DNA of 6,468 nt from Natronohydrobacter sp. (GTDB taxonomy: Bacteria > Pseudomonadota > Alphaproteobacteria > Rhodobacterales > Rhodobacteraceae). Both the position numbers and the translations under genes were made by a program. Shown piece after piece: positions 1 to 5,821 of this stretch (within the stretch, counting starts at the first letter, position 1; each line of letters starts with the position of its first letter). The notes below the pieces were generated by a model that worked only from the letters and a program-made list of their open reading frames with translations, was not told the DNA's origin and did no database searches. The stretch spans positions 1 through 6,468 of the forward strand of contig SKGU01000046.1 in NCBI GenBank assembly GCA_007117255.1, written 5' to 3'.

Positions 1-1
1 A

Positions 2-766
2 TCACGATTTGTCCTGACGCCCCCGCACGATCTGACGCAGCATCCCGTGCAGCGTCTGCACATCCGCACGCGTCAGGGCCAGCCGCGCCCACATGTTGCG
101 CAAATTCAACCGCATGGCATCAGCTTTCTCCGGCGGAAAGAAGAAAGCGGCCTCCTCAAGTCGTTCTTCATAGTGATCGCCAAGCTTTTCGCGCTCGATG
201 GCCGTGGCAAAATCTGTCCCCGCCATGGCCATCACCTCCGGCGGTACATCCACACCAAGACGCATGTGCTCATAGGCCACCAGCAACACACATTGTGCGA
301 GGTTCAGCGAATAGAAAGCCGGGTTGACCGGAACGGTGATAATCGCATTGGCGCGGGCCACATCATCATTCTCCAACCCGGCTCGCTCTGGCCCAAACAG
401 CACCGCCACACGCTTGCCCGCTGCGATCATGGCGCGTGCCTCAAGCATAGCGCGCTCTGGCGTCAGGACAGGTTTCGTCAGCCCCCGCCCCCGCGCAGTG
501 GTCGCATAGACATAATCACAATCGCTGATCGCCTCTGGCAAGGTTGGAAACACCCCTGCCCGCTCCAGCACGGTTGACGCACCAGAGGCCATGGCCGTGG
601 CCTTGGGGTTAGGCCAGCCATCACGCGGGGCAACCAGGCGCATCCGCGCACAGCCGAAATTCAGCATCGCGCGCGCCGCCGCGCCGATATTTTCGCCCAT
701 CTGGGGACGCACCAGCACCATCAACGGGGTCGGGGCGTCGAAAAGCTGATCATCAAGTGGGGTCAT
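2..766 (-). CDS. trmJ: tRNA (cytidine/uridine-2'-O-)-methyltransferase TrmJ (SPOUT/TrmH family)
   Basis: Predicted cytoplasmic enzyme that transfers a methyl group from S-adenosylmethionine to the ribose 2'-OH at position 32 of the tRNA anticodon loop. The 254-residue protein carries the three SpoU/TrmH motifs in order: NIGAAARAM (26-34), LFGPERAGL (123-131) and PVNPAFYSLNLAQ (146-158). The last two form the knotted cofactor site. The C-terminal extension (about 207-250, with FPPEKADAMR and NLRNMWARLAL) is typical of TrmJ rather than the shorter TrmL, and the length fits. The reading frame stays open upstream to 898, but I chose the ATG at 764-766. The family N-terminus begins just before the PLMVLVRPQ strand, the upstream residues look like translated leader, and the next upstream ATG (800-802) lies inside the predicted -10 element. 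The ribosome binding site is weak. The gene is complete, with a TGA at 2-4. The family is certain; the exact tRNA target is inferred. Confidence 0.93.
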   Translation of the reverse strand: MTPLDDQLFDAPTPLMVLVRPQMGENIGAAARAMLNFGCARMRLVAPRDGWPNPKATAMASGASTVLERAGVFPTLPEAISDCDYVYATTARGRGLTKPVLTPERAMLEARAMIAAGKRVAVLFGPERAGLENDDVARANAIITVPVNPAFYSLNLAQCVLLVAYEHMRLGVDVPPEVMAMAGTDFATAIEREKLGDHYEERLEEAAFFFPPEKADAMRLNLRNMWARLALTRADVQTLHGMLRQIVRGRQDKS

Positions 767-797
767 GCTGTGCTCTGGCTTGCAAGGGGCGCGCTCG

Positions 798-826
798 GGC
801 ATAGCCTGCAAGTGCCCGCGCTTCAA
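798..826 (-). promoter_or_regulatory. Predicted sigma-70-type promoter for trmJ
   Basis: Read on the minus strand, TTGAAG (826-821) and TATGCC (803-798) are separated by 17 bases. The -35 matches consensus at 4 of 6 bases and the -10 at 3 of 6. Transcription would start near 791, giving a leader of about 25 nt before the ATG at 766 and supporting that start codon. The case is strengthened because its mirror image on the plus strand has the same spacing around the same centre. The hexamers are weak matches and no transcript has been seen. Confidence 0.42.
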
Positions 827-864
827 GCCAGCCCCCGCTTGTTTCCCGCCCATGCGCAGGCTAT
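801..864. repeat. Interrupted inverted repeat in the trmJ/ThiE-like intergenic region
   Basis: Perfect 9-bp arms, ATAGCCTGC at 801-809 and GCAGGCTAT at 856-864, flank a 46-bp spacer. A second pair, CAAGC (824-828) and GCTTG (837-841), has exactly the same centre, 832.5. Checked position by position, 20 of the 32 pairs across 801-864 are complementary. The outer arms overlap the -10 elements and the inner arms overlap the -35 elements of the two predicted divergent promoters. The symmetry could simply reflect two similar promoters back to back, or a site for a dimeric regulator. The spacer is too long for this to act as a simple terminator hairpin. Confidence 0.6.
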
Positions 865-867
865 CAG
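839..867 (+). promoter_or_regulatory. Predicted sigma-70-type promoter for the ThiE-like gene
   Basis: TTGTTT (839-844) and TATCAG (862-867) are separated by 17 bases, with consensus matches of 3 of 6 and 4 of 6. Transcription would start near 874, about 23 nt before the ATG at 897. The -35 lies 12 bases from the -35 of the oppositely directed trmJ promoter, so the two polymerase footprints would overlap. The call rests on correct spacing, position and symmetry with its partner, not on strong hexamers. Confidence 0.42.
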
Positions 868-896
868 GACACAGTTTTTCTCCAATGAGGCACGCC

Positions 897-1514
897 ATGA
901 GCGAGGATATCCCGCAGCTTTACCTGATAACCCCGCCCGTGATCGATCTGGAAACGTATCCGGCGATGCTATCGCGGGTTCTGGACGGGGCGGAAGTGGC
1001 CTGTCTGCGCCTCGCGTTGGCCACACAGGATGAAGATGCAATCCTGCGCACGGGCGATGCGCTGCGCGAGGTCGCCCATGCCCGCGACATCCCACTGGTC
1101 ATTGCTGATCATGTGCTGATGGTCGAGCGGCTGGGGCTGGACGGGGTGCATCTGCATAGCGCCCATACCCGCATTCGCAAGCTGCGCGAAAGCATGGGGG
1201 CCGAGGCGATCATCGGGGCCTATTGCGGCACGAAACGGCATGATGGCATGTCCGCAGGTGAAGCAGGCGCAGATTACATCAGCTTTGGTCCCGCTGGCCA
1301 AAGTGCGCTGGGCGACGGCGATTGCGTGCCCTTCGATCTGTTCGAATGGTGGTCCGCCGTGATCGAACTCCCCGTGGTTGCCGAAGGCGCATTGACCCGC
1401 GAACTGGTGCAGAACCTTGCCCCGGTGGTCGACTTTCTGGCCATAGGCGATGAAATCTGGGGCCAGGACGACCCGCTTGCCGCCCTGCGCGACCTGACAG
1501 CCCCGCTACGTTAA
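897..1514 (+). CDS. Thiamine phosphate synthase family protein (ThiE/TenI-like, divergent)
   Basis: A 205-residue cytoplasmic protein of the ThiE/TenI TIM-barrel fold. Recognisable barrel elements are PQLYLITPP (6-14), DGVHL (82-86), GADYISFGP (124-132) and VVAEGALT (160-167). Genuine ThiE joins the thiazole and pyrimidine halves of thiamine. Here most pyrophosphate- and magnesium-binding positions have changed: the usual Q-x-R-x-K is CLRLA (only Arg38 kept), the N-D pair is Ala70-Asp71, the GQxD loop is HSAH (87-90), and the T-x-T-K loop after GP is missing. Thiamine phosphate synthase activity is therefore doubtful; a TenI-like or unknown role is equally possible. I chose the ATG at 897 because GAGG (887-890) lies 6 bases upstream; an in-frame ATG at 885 and frame open to 765 lack comparable support. 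It diverges from trmJ and converges on olsA, sharing TTAA at 1511-1514. Family membership is secure; function is not. Confidence 0.85.
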   Translation: MSEDIPQLYLITPPVIDLETYPAMLSRVLDGAEVACLRLALATQDEDAILRTGDALREVAHARDIPLVIADHVLMVERLGLDGVHLHSAHTRIRKLRESMGAEAIIGAYCGTKRHDGMSAGEAGADYISFGPAGQSALGDGDCVPFDLFEWWSAVIELPVVAEGALTRELVQNLAPVVDFLAIGDEIWGQDDPLAALRDLTAPLR

Positions 1515-2329
1515 CGCGCGCGGTCGAACCCTGCGCGCACCGCTGTTTCGCAGGCGAAGGCCAAGGCCTTGCGATCAGGCATGTCTGCCACGCATAACGG
1601 CGGATGAAAGATCAGCCGCACGCGCCCTGCGCATGGCTGTGACAGAACGCGCAGCAAATGCGGCCCAAAAGCCATATCCCCCCACCACGCCAAGCTGCGC
1701 GGATCACGGCCTGCGGGAACATGATAGATCACGCTGACCGGCTGCACAGACAGGAAGTTGCGCAATTCAGGTGACAGAAACGCCGCAAAAAGCGTGGTCT
1801 TGAAAGGGAGCACGCGCTGCGCATCGGAACTGGTGCCTTCGGGAAAGAACAGCAGTTTGTGGCCGGCACGCAAGCGCGCTTCCAGAGTGGCCGCGTGACT
1901 GGCCGCTTCGCGCCGGTCGCGCCGAATGAACACTGTGCCTGTTGCCCGTGCCAGCCAACCGATACCGGGCCAGTCCGACACTTCGGCCTTGGAGACGAAA
2001 AACACTCTTGCTGCGCCATTCAGCACAAAAATATCCAACCACGAGGCGTGATTGGCGACAAGCGCGCCACGGTCACGCAAGGCTTGCCCCTCGATCTGCA
2101 GTGACAGGCGCATGATGGCCAGCGCCCCGCGGCAAACAGTTTGCGTGATCCAGGGGGTCAAAGGGCGATTTTGACCAAACACAAGCCGTTCGGGCAGCCT
2201 GAGCAACATATGGACACCAAGCCCGCCAAAGATCAGCAGAGCCAAGAATGCCCCGCGCAGCACAACACGCGGCCAGGCAGACAGGGGGATCACTGCCTCT
2301 GGCGGTTTTTCGTCGGATGTCCATGTCAT
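1511..2329 (-). CDS. olsA: OlsA, lyso-ornithine lipid O-acyltransferase (PlsC-type)
   Basis: Predicted inner-membrane acyltransferase that esterifies the hydroxyl of lyso-ornithine lipid to give ornithine lipid, a phosphorus-free membrane lipid. The 272-residue protein has a hydrophobic membrane segment at about 24-44, the catalytic NH(x4)D motif (His94, Asp99 in NHASWLDI), the substrate-side GTVFIRR motif (131-137) and FPEGTSS (162-168), all in standard PlsC order. On sequence alone it could be a general 1-acylglycerol-3-phosphate acyltransferase; assignment to OlsA rests on its position directly behind olsB. Its ATG overlaps the olsB stop in ATGA (2326-2329), which suggests translational coupling, and no good ribosome binding site of its own is visible. 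Its TAA overlaps the stop of the convergent ThiE-like gene, leaving no room for a terminator between them. Confidence 0.9.
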   Translation of the reverse strand: MTWTSDEKPPEAVIPLSAWPRVVLRGAFLALLIFGGLGVHMLLRLPERLVFGQNRPLTPWITQTVCRGALAIMRLSLQIEGQALRDRGALVANHASWLDIFVLNGAARVFFVSKAEVSDWPGIGWLARATGTVFIRRDRREAASHAATLEARLRAGHKLLFFPEGTSSDAQRVLPFKTTLFAAFLSPELRNFLSVQPVSVIYHVPAGRDPRSLAWWGDMAFGPHLLRVLSQPCAGRVRLIFHPPLCVADMPDRKALAFACETAVRAGFDRAR

Positions 2330-3150
2330 TGCGCGCTTGACCCCACAACGCCCCGCACCGCAAAACTGCGCGCGCGTTCAGTCATGGCCTTTGTGTCAAG
2401 AACAATACAGATATCCGTGGTCTGAAACGCGTGGTCAACGAATACACCCTCGCCAATGACACCACCCAGTCGCAGATAGGCCCGGATCAACGATGGCATT
2501 TGCGACAACGCTTCCCTGCGGTCCACCTTGTCGGCGTCCAGCGGGACGAAACTGTTTTTCTGCCTTGAACGCACGCGCAAATCGGCCGGTGCCAGATGGT
2601 TGTGATGTAAATAGCTCAAGGGATGCGCCAATGCGTCCAGCGCTGTATCAGGGAAACTCGCCGCCCCGAAAAGAATGTCGATCTGCTGCGAAACAACATA
2701 GTCTGCCAATGCCTGCCACATCAGAAACATTCCGACGCCGCCCCGATGCGCCGGATCGACACAGGAGCGCCCCAGTTCCAGCAAACGTCGGCCCGAACGC
2801 CGCAATGGCCCAAGGTCGAACTCCGAGTCGCAATAGAAGCGTTCACCATCCCCCAAACGACTGTCAGGCAGCAGGCGGTAGGCGCCTACGACATGATCAC
2901 CATTCGCTGCATCACGATCCTGATCAATCAGCAACAAATGATCGAACAGCGGGTCGAACCTGTCACATTCGAGACCCTGCGCATGATCGACAAGCGGTCC
3001 GTCGCCCCCCATTTCCTGCACGAATACCCGGTAACGCAAGCGCTGCGCCGCCTGCAGATCACATGCACTGCGTGCAAGGCGCACAGTGAGATCGGAACCA
3101 CTGCCCGTGGCCGCACCAGCGCGGAGGGCATCACCTGAGCTTGCCATCAT
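2326..3150 (-). CDS. olsB: OlsB, L-ornithine N(alpha)-acyltransferase
   Basis: Predicted first enzyme of ornithine-lipid synthesis: it moves a 3-hydroxyacyl group from acyl carrier protein to the alpha-amino group of ornithine, giving lyso-ornithine lipid for OlsA. The 274-residue protein has a GNAT-type fold with family signatures RYRVFVQEMG (39-48), CDRFDPLFDHLL (62-73), VVGAYRLLP (87-95) and ELGRSCVDPAHRGG (125-138). Residues 1-20 are rich in Ala, Gly and Ser and are probably disordered. Two ATG codons stand in tandem at 3150 and 3147; I list the first, but either could serve because the upstream sequence has only a weak GAG-containing ribosome site. The stop overlaps the olsA start by 4 bp, so this is an olsBA operon. 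I found no confident promoter and no Pho box in the 96 bp upstream, so phosphate control cannot be claimed from this sequence. Confidence 0.94.
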   Translation of the reverse strand: MMASSGDALRAGAATGSGSDLTVRLARSACDLQAAQRLRYRVFVQEMGGDGPLVDHAQGLECDRFDPLFDHLLLIDQDRDAANGDHVVGAYRLLPDSRLGDGERFYCDSEFDLGPLRRSGRRLLELGRSCVDPAHRGGVGMFLMWQALADYVVSQQIDILFGAASFPDTALDALAHPLSYLHHNHLAPADLRVRSRQKNSFVPLDADKVDRREALSQMPSLIRAYLRLGGVIGEGVFVDHAFQTTDICIVLDTKAMTERARSFAVRGVVGSSAQ

Positions 3151-3194
3151 GCCGAATTCGTCTCGCTAGCAGACCACAGCACAATGCCCTGAAA

Positions 3195-3207
3195 AAACAC
3201 AGTGTTT
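3195..3207. repeat. Short AT-rich palindrome upstream of olsB
   Basis: AAACAC (3195-3200) and GTGTTT (3202-3207) form a perfect 6-bp dyad around one central base, in the gap between olsB (starts at 3150) and the end of the DUF3553 gene (3247). Read on the minus strand it runs directly into a series of Ts. It could be an operator for olsBA or a weak terminator for the DUF3553 gene. A one-base loop cannot form, so a hairpin would have only 4 weak base pairs. The dyad is certain; the function is not. Confidence 0.35.
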
Positions 3208-3246
3208 CCAGAATGAGGCTTGAATACACGCATGGGTTGTGTGACC

Positions 3247-3429
3247 CTAAAGCTCAGAGGCGGAAACAAGAACCAACGAAACATGTGAGGCGTTTATGAC
3301 CTGTTTACCTGCATCCGCGAAAGTTGCTGTTACCATGACGCCAACGCGCGATTGCACTTGTCCAACGCCCCATTCGGGGTGCTGAGGGTGGCGCACGAAC
3401 ATTCCGGGTTCAAGAACAAGATGAGACAT
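3247..3429 (-). CDS. DUF3553 domain-containing small protein
   Basis: A 60-residue protein made up almost entirely of a DUF3553 domain: LEPGMFVRHPQHPEWGVGQV (6-25), then short beta-strand-like stretches with VTATFADAGKQVI. The domain resembles the short barrel-like modules found at the ends of some helicases and RNA-polymerase-binding proteins, but as a stand-alone protein its role is unknown. The frame is open to 3465. I chose the ATG at 3429 because it begins just before the domain and has a purine-rich GGAAAGGGG (3431-3439) upstream; ATG 3441 and ATG 3465 would add residues not expected in the family, while ATG 3402 would cut into the domain. The start overlaps that of chpT on the opposite strand by 9 bp, so its promoter must lie within chpT. 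No transmembrane or signal sequence is visible. Confidence 0.82.
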   Translation of the reverse strand: MSHLVLEPGMFVRHPQHPEWGVGQVQSRVGVMVTATFADAGKQVINASHVSLVLVSASEL

Positions 3430-4074
3430 ACCCCTTTCCATAGCGCCGCGCAGACGCCAGAGCAAACACGAAACGCCGTACTTGACCTGAGTGCGATGAT
3501 TGCATCACGCATCTGTCATGACCTCGTCAGTCCGATGGGCGCTATCGGCAACGGGCTTGAATTGCTAGAGTTGTCACAGAACGCCAAGGGTGCAGAACTT
3601 GACCTGATCAGTCAGAGCATCGCCAGTGCAACAGCACGACTGCGGTTTTACCGGATTGCCTTCGGGACTGTATCTGCCGATCAGCGTATGTCGCATAGTG
3701 AAGCGCTTTCAGTGCTGGCCGAGCTTGGCAAGGTGCAAAAACAGACCTTTCACTGGGAAACTACTGCCGACCTGTCACGGCGTCAGGTCAAGATCTTGTT
3801 CTTGCTGCTCATGTGTCTTGAAGCTGCGCTGCCTTGGGGTGGCAACATTCATGTGGGCGATGCCAACAACGCGATCGAGTTGCGCGCAACCGCCGACCGA
3901 ATCAAGATTGATGACGGCCTGTGGTCAGCACTGGCAAAAAGCCAGCCCAGCGCAAGCATGTCTTCGGCCAAAGTACAATTTGCCGCCGCAGCCGCTGAAC
4001 TGGCTGATCAGAACGCGCGTCTTACCATTCAGGAAGAACCTTCAGGGCTGCGCTTGTCCGTCGGTTTTGCATGA
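3421..4074 (+). CDS. chpT: ChpT, histidine phosphotransferase of the CckA-ChpT-CtrA relay
   Basis: Predicted cytoplasmic phosphotransfer protein that passes phosphate from the receiver domain of CckA to CtrA and CpdR. In Rhodobacterales the relay influences motility, gene transfer agents and cell-cycle genes. The 217-residue protein has the phosphoacceptor helix ASRICHDLVSPMGAIGNGLE (28-47) with His33, followed by a second helix of the dimerisation hairpin (about 57-82). The C-terminal half (about 95-217) resembles a degenerate histidine-kinase ATPase domain with no N or G boxes, as expected for a protein that does not bind ATP. The ATG at 3421 is chosen because it gives family length; upstream in-frame TTG (3352) and GTG (3388) would run deeper into DUF3553. 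No clear Shine-Dalgarno sequence precedes it (CAAGAACAAG), so translation may be modest. The downstream 4075-4241 gap holds the lipoprotein promoter and only weak hairpins (for example ATCGG/CCGAT at 4139-4158). Confidence 0.88.
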   Translation: MRHTPFHSAAQTPEQTRNAVLDLSAMIASRICHDLVSPMGAIGNGLELLELSQNAKGAELDLISQSIASATARLRFYRIAFGTVSADQRMSHSEALSVLAELGKVQKQTFHWETTADLSRRQVKILFLLLMCLEAALPWGGNIHVGDANNAIELRATADRIKIDDGLWSALAKSQPSASMSSAKVQFAAAAAELADQNARLTIQEEPSGLRLSVGFA

Positions 4075-4172
4075 CCTGATCCGCCGGACTGCATCCAGGC
4101 GACAGTTCGGGCAGACGCAGTACCGTCATCAAAGCGTGATCGGTAAAGTTTCGCCGATGGTTTCTTGAATGG

Positions 4173-4200
4173 GTGACAAGAGGCGAAAATCTGCTAGTCT
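4173..4200 (+). promoter_or_regulatory. Predicted sigma-70-type promoter for the small lipoprotein gene
   Basis: GTGACA (4173-4178, 5 of 6 to the -35 consensus) is followed after 16 bases by TAGTCT (4195-4200). The bases TGC directly before it give an extended -10 (TGN). Transcription would start near 4207, giving a leader of about 35 nt that ends in a strong ribosome binding site. This fits a small gene that is monocistronic and has its own terminator. Confidence 0.5.
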
Positions 4201-4230
4201 CACTAAGGTGTTACAAATGATCGTTTCCGA

Positions 4231-4236
4231 AAGGAG
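4231..4236 (+). promoter_or_regulatory. Ribosome binding site of the lipoprotein gene (fixes its start)
   Basis: AAGGAG sits 5 bases before the ATG at 4242. An in-frame GTG at 4236 overlaps this site and so cannot use it, which settles the start at 4242. This is among the strongest ribosome binding sites in the window, suggesting the small lipoprotein is well translated. Confidence 0.75.
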
Positions 4237-4241
4237 TGACT

Positions 4242-4514
4242 ATGAAAAGACTGATCCCAGCTACTATTCTTGCTGCAACGCTGGTTCTCGCGGGCTGTCA
4301 GATGACCCAAACCGAACGCAGTGTCGTCGGCGGTGTCGCAGGGGCCGCTGGTGGCTTGGCCGTAGCAAATCTGCTTGGCGCCAACACCAACTGGACCATT
4401 CTGACCACTGTGGCCGGTGCTGCGGCTGGCACGTTGCTGGCACAAAACACCCGCACTGGTCGTTGTGCATACGCGCGCGGTGACGGCACCTATTATGAGG
4501 CTGCCTGCCCCTGA
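4242..4514 (+). CDS. Small glycine-zipper-like lipoprotein
   Basis: A 90-residue predicted lipoprotein of the cell envelope. The N-terminus MKRLIPATILAATLVLAGC has a short charged end, a hydrophobic core and a lipobox LAGC, with Cys19 as the lipidated residue after cleavage by signal peptidase II. Gln follows at +2, which suggests outer-membrane sorting under the usual rule. Residues 28-42 (VVGGVAGAAGGLAVA) and a second Gly/Ala-rich stretch around 55-65 (TVAGAAAGTLL) look like glycine-zipper membrane segments as in 17-kDa-antigen and SlyB-type proteins. The tail has two cysteines in a C-x-Y...G-x-Y-Y-x-x-x-C-P pattern that could form a periplasmic disulfide. The gene has its own promoter, strong ribosome site and terminator. 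I do not recognise a named family; a structural envelope role is inferred only from the lipobox and zipper. Confidence 0.83.
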   Translation: MKRLIPATILAATLVLAGCQMTQTERSVVGGVAGAAGGLAVANLLGANTNWTILTTVAGAAAGTLLAQNTRTGRCAYARGDGTYYEAACP

Positions 4515-4534
4515 TCGGGCGCTTTGCGGAAACA

Positions 4535-4565
4535 AAACCCCGGCCTTTGGCCGGGGTTTATTTTT
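4535..4565 (+). terminator. Strong intrinsic terminator after the lipoprotein gene
   Basis: A perfect 11-bp stem, AAACCCCGGCC (4535-4545) with GGCCGGGGTTT (4549-4559), encloses a TTT loop and is followed by ATTTTT (4560-4565). It lies 20 bases after the lipoprotein stop. On the minus strand the same stem ends in TTTT-G-TTT, so it probably also terminates the convergent amidohydrolase gene, which ends at 4581. Confidence 0.92.
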
Positions 4566-4580
4566 ATGTATTTCGATCTG

Positions 4581-5744
4581 TCACGCGGCAGGAAGGCGCT
4601 GTTCGGCAAGCTCTACCCAGAAACTGCATCCGCTGGGGATGATCGAATCGTTGAAATTATACTGCGGGTGGTGGACGTCGGCGCTATCGCCGTTGCCGAC
4701 AAGCACATAGGCACCGGGACGCTCGTTGAGCATATAGGCGAAGTCTTCGCCCCCCATCACGAGCGGCGCAGTTGCGCAGTCGCCCGAAACAGCCCGCGCT
4801 GCATTGACGGCATGCCCGGTTTCAACCTCTGCATTGACCATGACCGGATAGCCGCGCCGATAATCCACCCGCGCCTCTGCATCAAATGCAACCGCTGTGT
4901 GCTGTGCCAGCGCCTTGATGCGTGTCTCTGCCAGCGCGCGCATCTCGTCGCTGAGCGTGCGGACAGTCCCGCGCAAGGTCACATGCTGCGGGATGACGTT
5001 GAACGCCTGACTTTCGGTCACGAAAGACGTGACTGACACAACGACTTCCTGCGTCGGGTCCGCATTGCGGCTGACGATGCTTTGCAGCGCGACCACCAGA
5101 TGCGCGGCCACAAGTGTTGTATCTACACAGTGATGTGGCTTGGCCGCGTGGCCACCGCGTCCTTCAACGGCAATCTCAAACTGATCCGTCGCGGCAAAGA
5201 ACGGGCCAGGACGAATGGCGAAGCTGCCTGCGGGCAGGCCGGGCCAGTTGTGCATGCCGTACACTTCCTGCACCCCGAACCGCTCCATCAACCCATCGCG
5301 GCACATCGCGTCGCCACCGCCACCGCCTTCTTCCGCAGGCTGAAAGATCACAACAACTGTGCCATCGAAATTACGCGTCTCCGCCAGGTATTTCGCAGCA
5401 CCGAGCAACATGGCCGTGTGTCCATCATGGCCGCAAGCATGCATCTTGCCCGCTTCCTTGGACGCGTAATCCAGCCCGGTCGCTTCGTGGATCGGCAACG
5501 CATCCATATCTGCGCGCAACCCGACGACACGCCCGGATGCCGTGGATTTACCACGGATCACACCCACAACGCCTGTCTGGCCCAGCCCCTCGACCACCTC
5601 GTCACAGCCAAAGGCGCGCAGCTTTTCCGCAACGATCCCGGCTGTGCGATGACAGTCATACAGGATTTCGGGATGCGCGTGGAAATCCTGCCGCCATTGC
5701 GTGATTTCGGGCAGCATCTCGGCGAATCTGTTCTTGATCGGCAT
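4581..5744 (-). CDS. M20-family amidohydrolase (hippurate hydrolase / N-acyl-amino-acid deacylase type)
   Basis: Predicted cytoplasmic metallohydrolase that removes an acyl group from N-acylated amino acids or related amides. The 387-residue protein has the M20D order of motifs: HAHPE (22-26), GLRADMDALPI (75-85), MHACGHDGHTAML (101-113), QPAEEGGGGG (135-144), GMHNWPG (163-169), the dimerisation-domain GRGGHAAKPH (195-204), MGGEDFAYM (330-338) and VHHPQYNFND (357-366). The likely metal ligands Cys104, His106, Glu139, His165 and His359 are all present, so it should be active. Substrate cannot be read from sequence; hippurate, indole-acetyl amino acids and N-acetyl amino acids are all hydrolysed by relatives. 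I chose ATG 5744 because AGGAG (5750-5754) lies 5 bases upstream; frame open to 5816 gives a basic, unlikely N-terminus. It follows serB by 77 bp, a gap with a GATGCC-N5-GGCATC stem (5777-5793) but no T-run, so cotranscription with serB is likely. Confidence 0.92.
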   Translation of the reverse strand: MPIKNRFAEMLPEITQWRQDFHAHPEILYDCHRTAGIVAEKLRAFGCDEVVEGLGQTGVVGVIRGKSTASGRVVGLRADMDALPIHEATGLDYASKEAGKMHACGHDGHTAMLLGAAKYLAETRNFDGTVVVIFQPAEEGGGGGDAMCRDGLMERFGVQEVYGMHNWPGLPAGSFAIRPGPFFAATDQFEIAVEGRGGHAAKPHHCVDTTLVAAHLVVALQSIVSRNADPTQEVVVSVTSFVTESQAFNVIPQHVTLRGTVRTLSDEMRALAETRIKALAQHTAVAFDAEARVDYRRGYPVMVNAEVETGHAVNAARAVSGDCATAPLVMGGEDFAYMLNERPGAYVLVGNGDSADVHHPQYNFNDSIIPSGCSFWVELAEQRLPAA

Positions 5745-5821
5745 GTTCACTCCTGTCCTGCGCCTGCGATCGCCACGATGCCACGGCGGCATCAGCACCA
5801 GCGAAGCGGTCCGCAAAGCTG

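Noticed and set aside
47..577. 176-codon open frame on the plus strand opposite trmJ
   Set aside because: Antisense to all trmJ methyltransferase motifs and without any recognisable protein signature.
767..898. N-terminal extension of trmJ to an ATG at 898
   Set aside because: It would cross the predicted promoter, overlap the ThiE-like start and add 44 residues without similarity to the TrmJ family.
2493..3089. 198-codon open frame on the plus strand opposite olsB
   Set aside because: Antisense shadow of a clear olsB; no domain, Arg/Pro-rich composition, no ribosome binding site noted.
3160..3185. Possible extended -10 (TGC-TAGCGA on the minus strand) for olsB
   Set aside because: It resembles the lipoprotein -10, but no acceptable -35 lies 16-18 bases upstream.
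3430..3520. Promoter for the DUF3553 gene inside chpT
   Set aside because: I found no hexamer pair with correct spacing that was better than chance, so no site is listed although one must exist nearby.
4075..4241. Possible small RNA or chpT terminator in the 167-bp gap
   Set aside because: Only weak stems are visible (a bulged CGCC/GGCG and ATCGG/CCGAT) and neither has a proper T-run; apart from the lipoprotein promoter nothing is supported.
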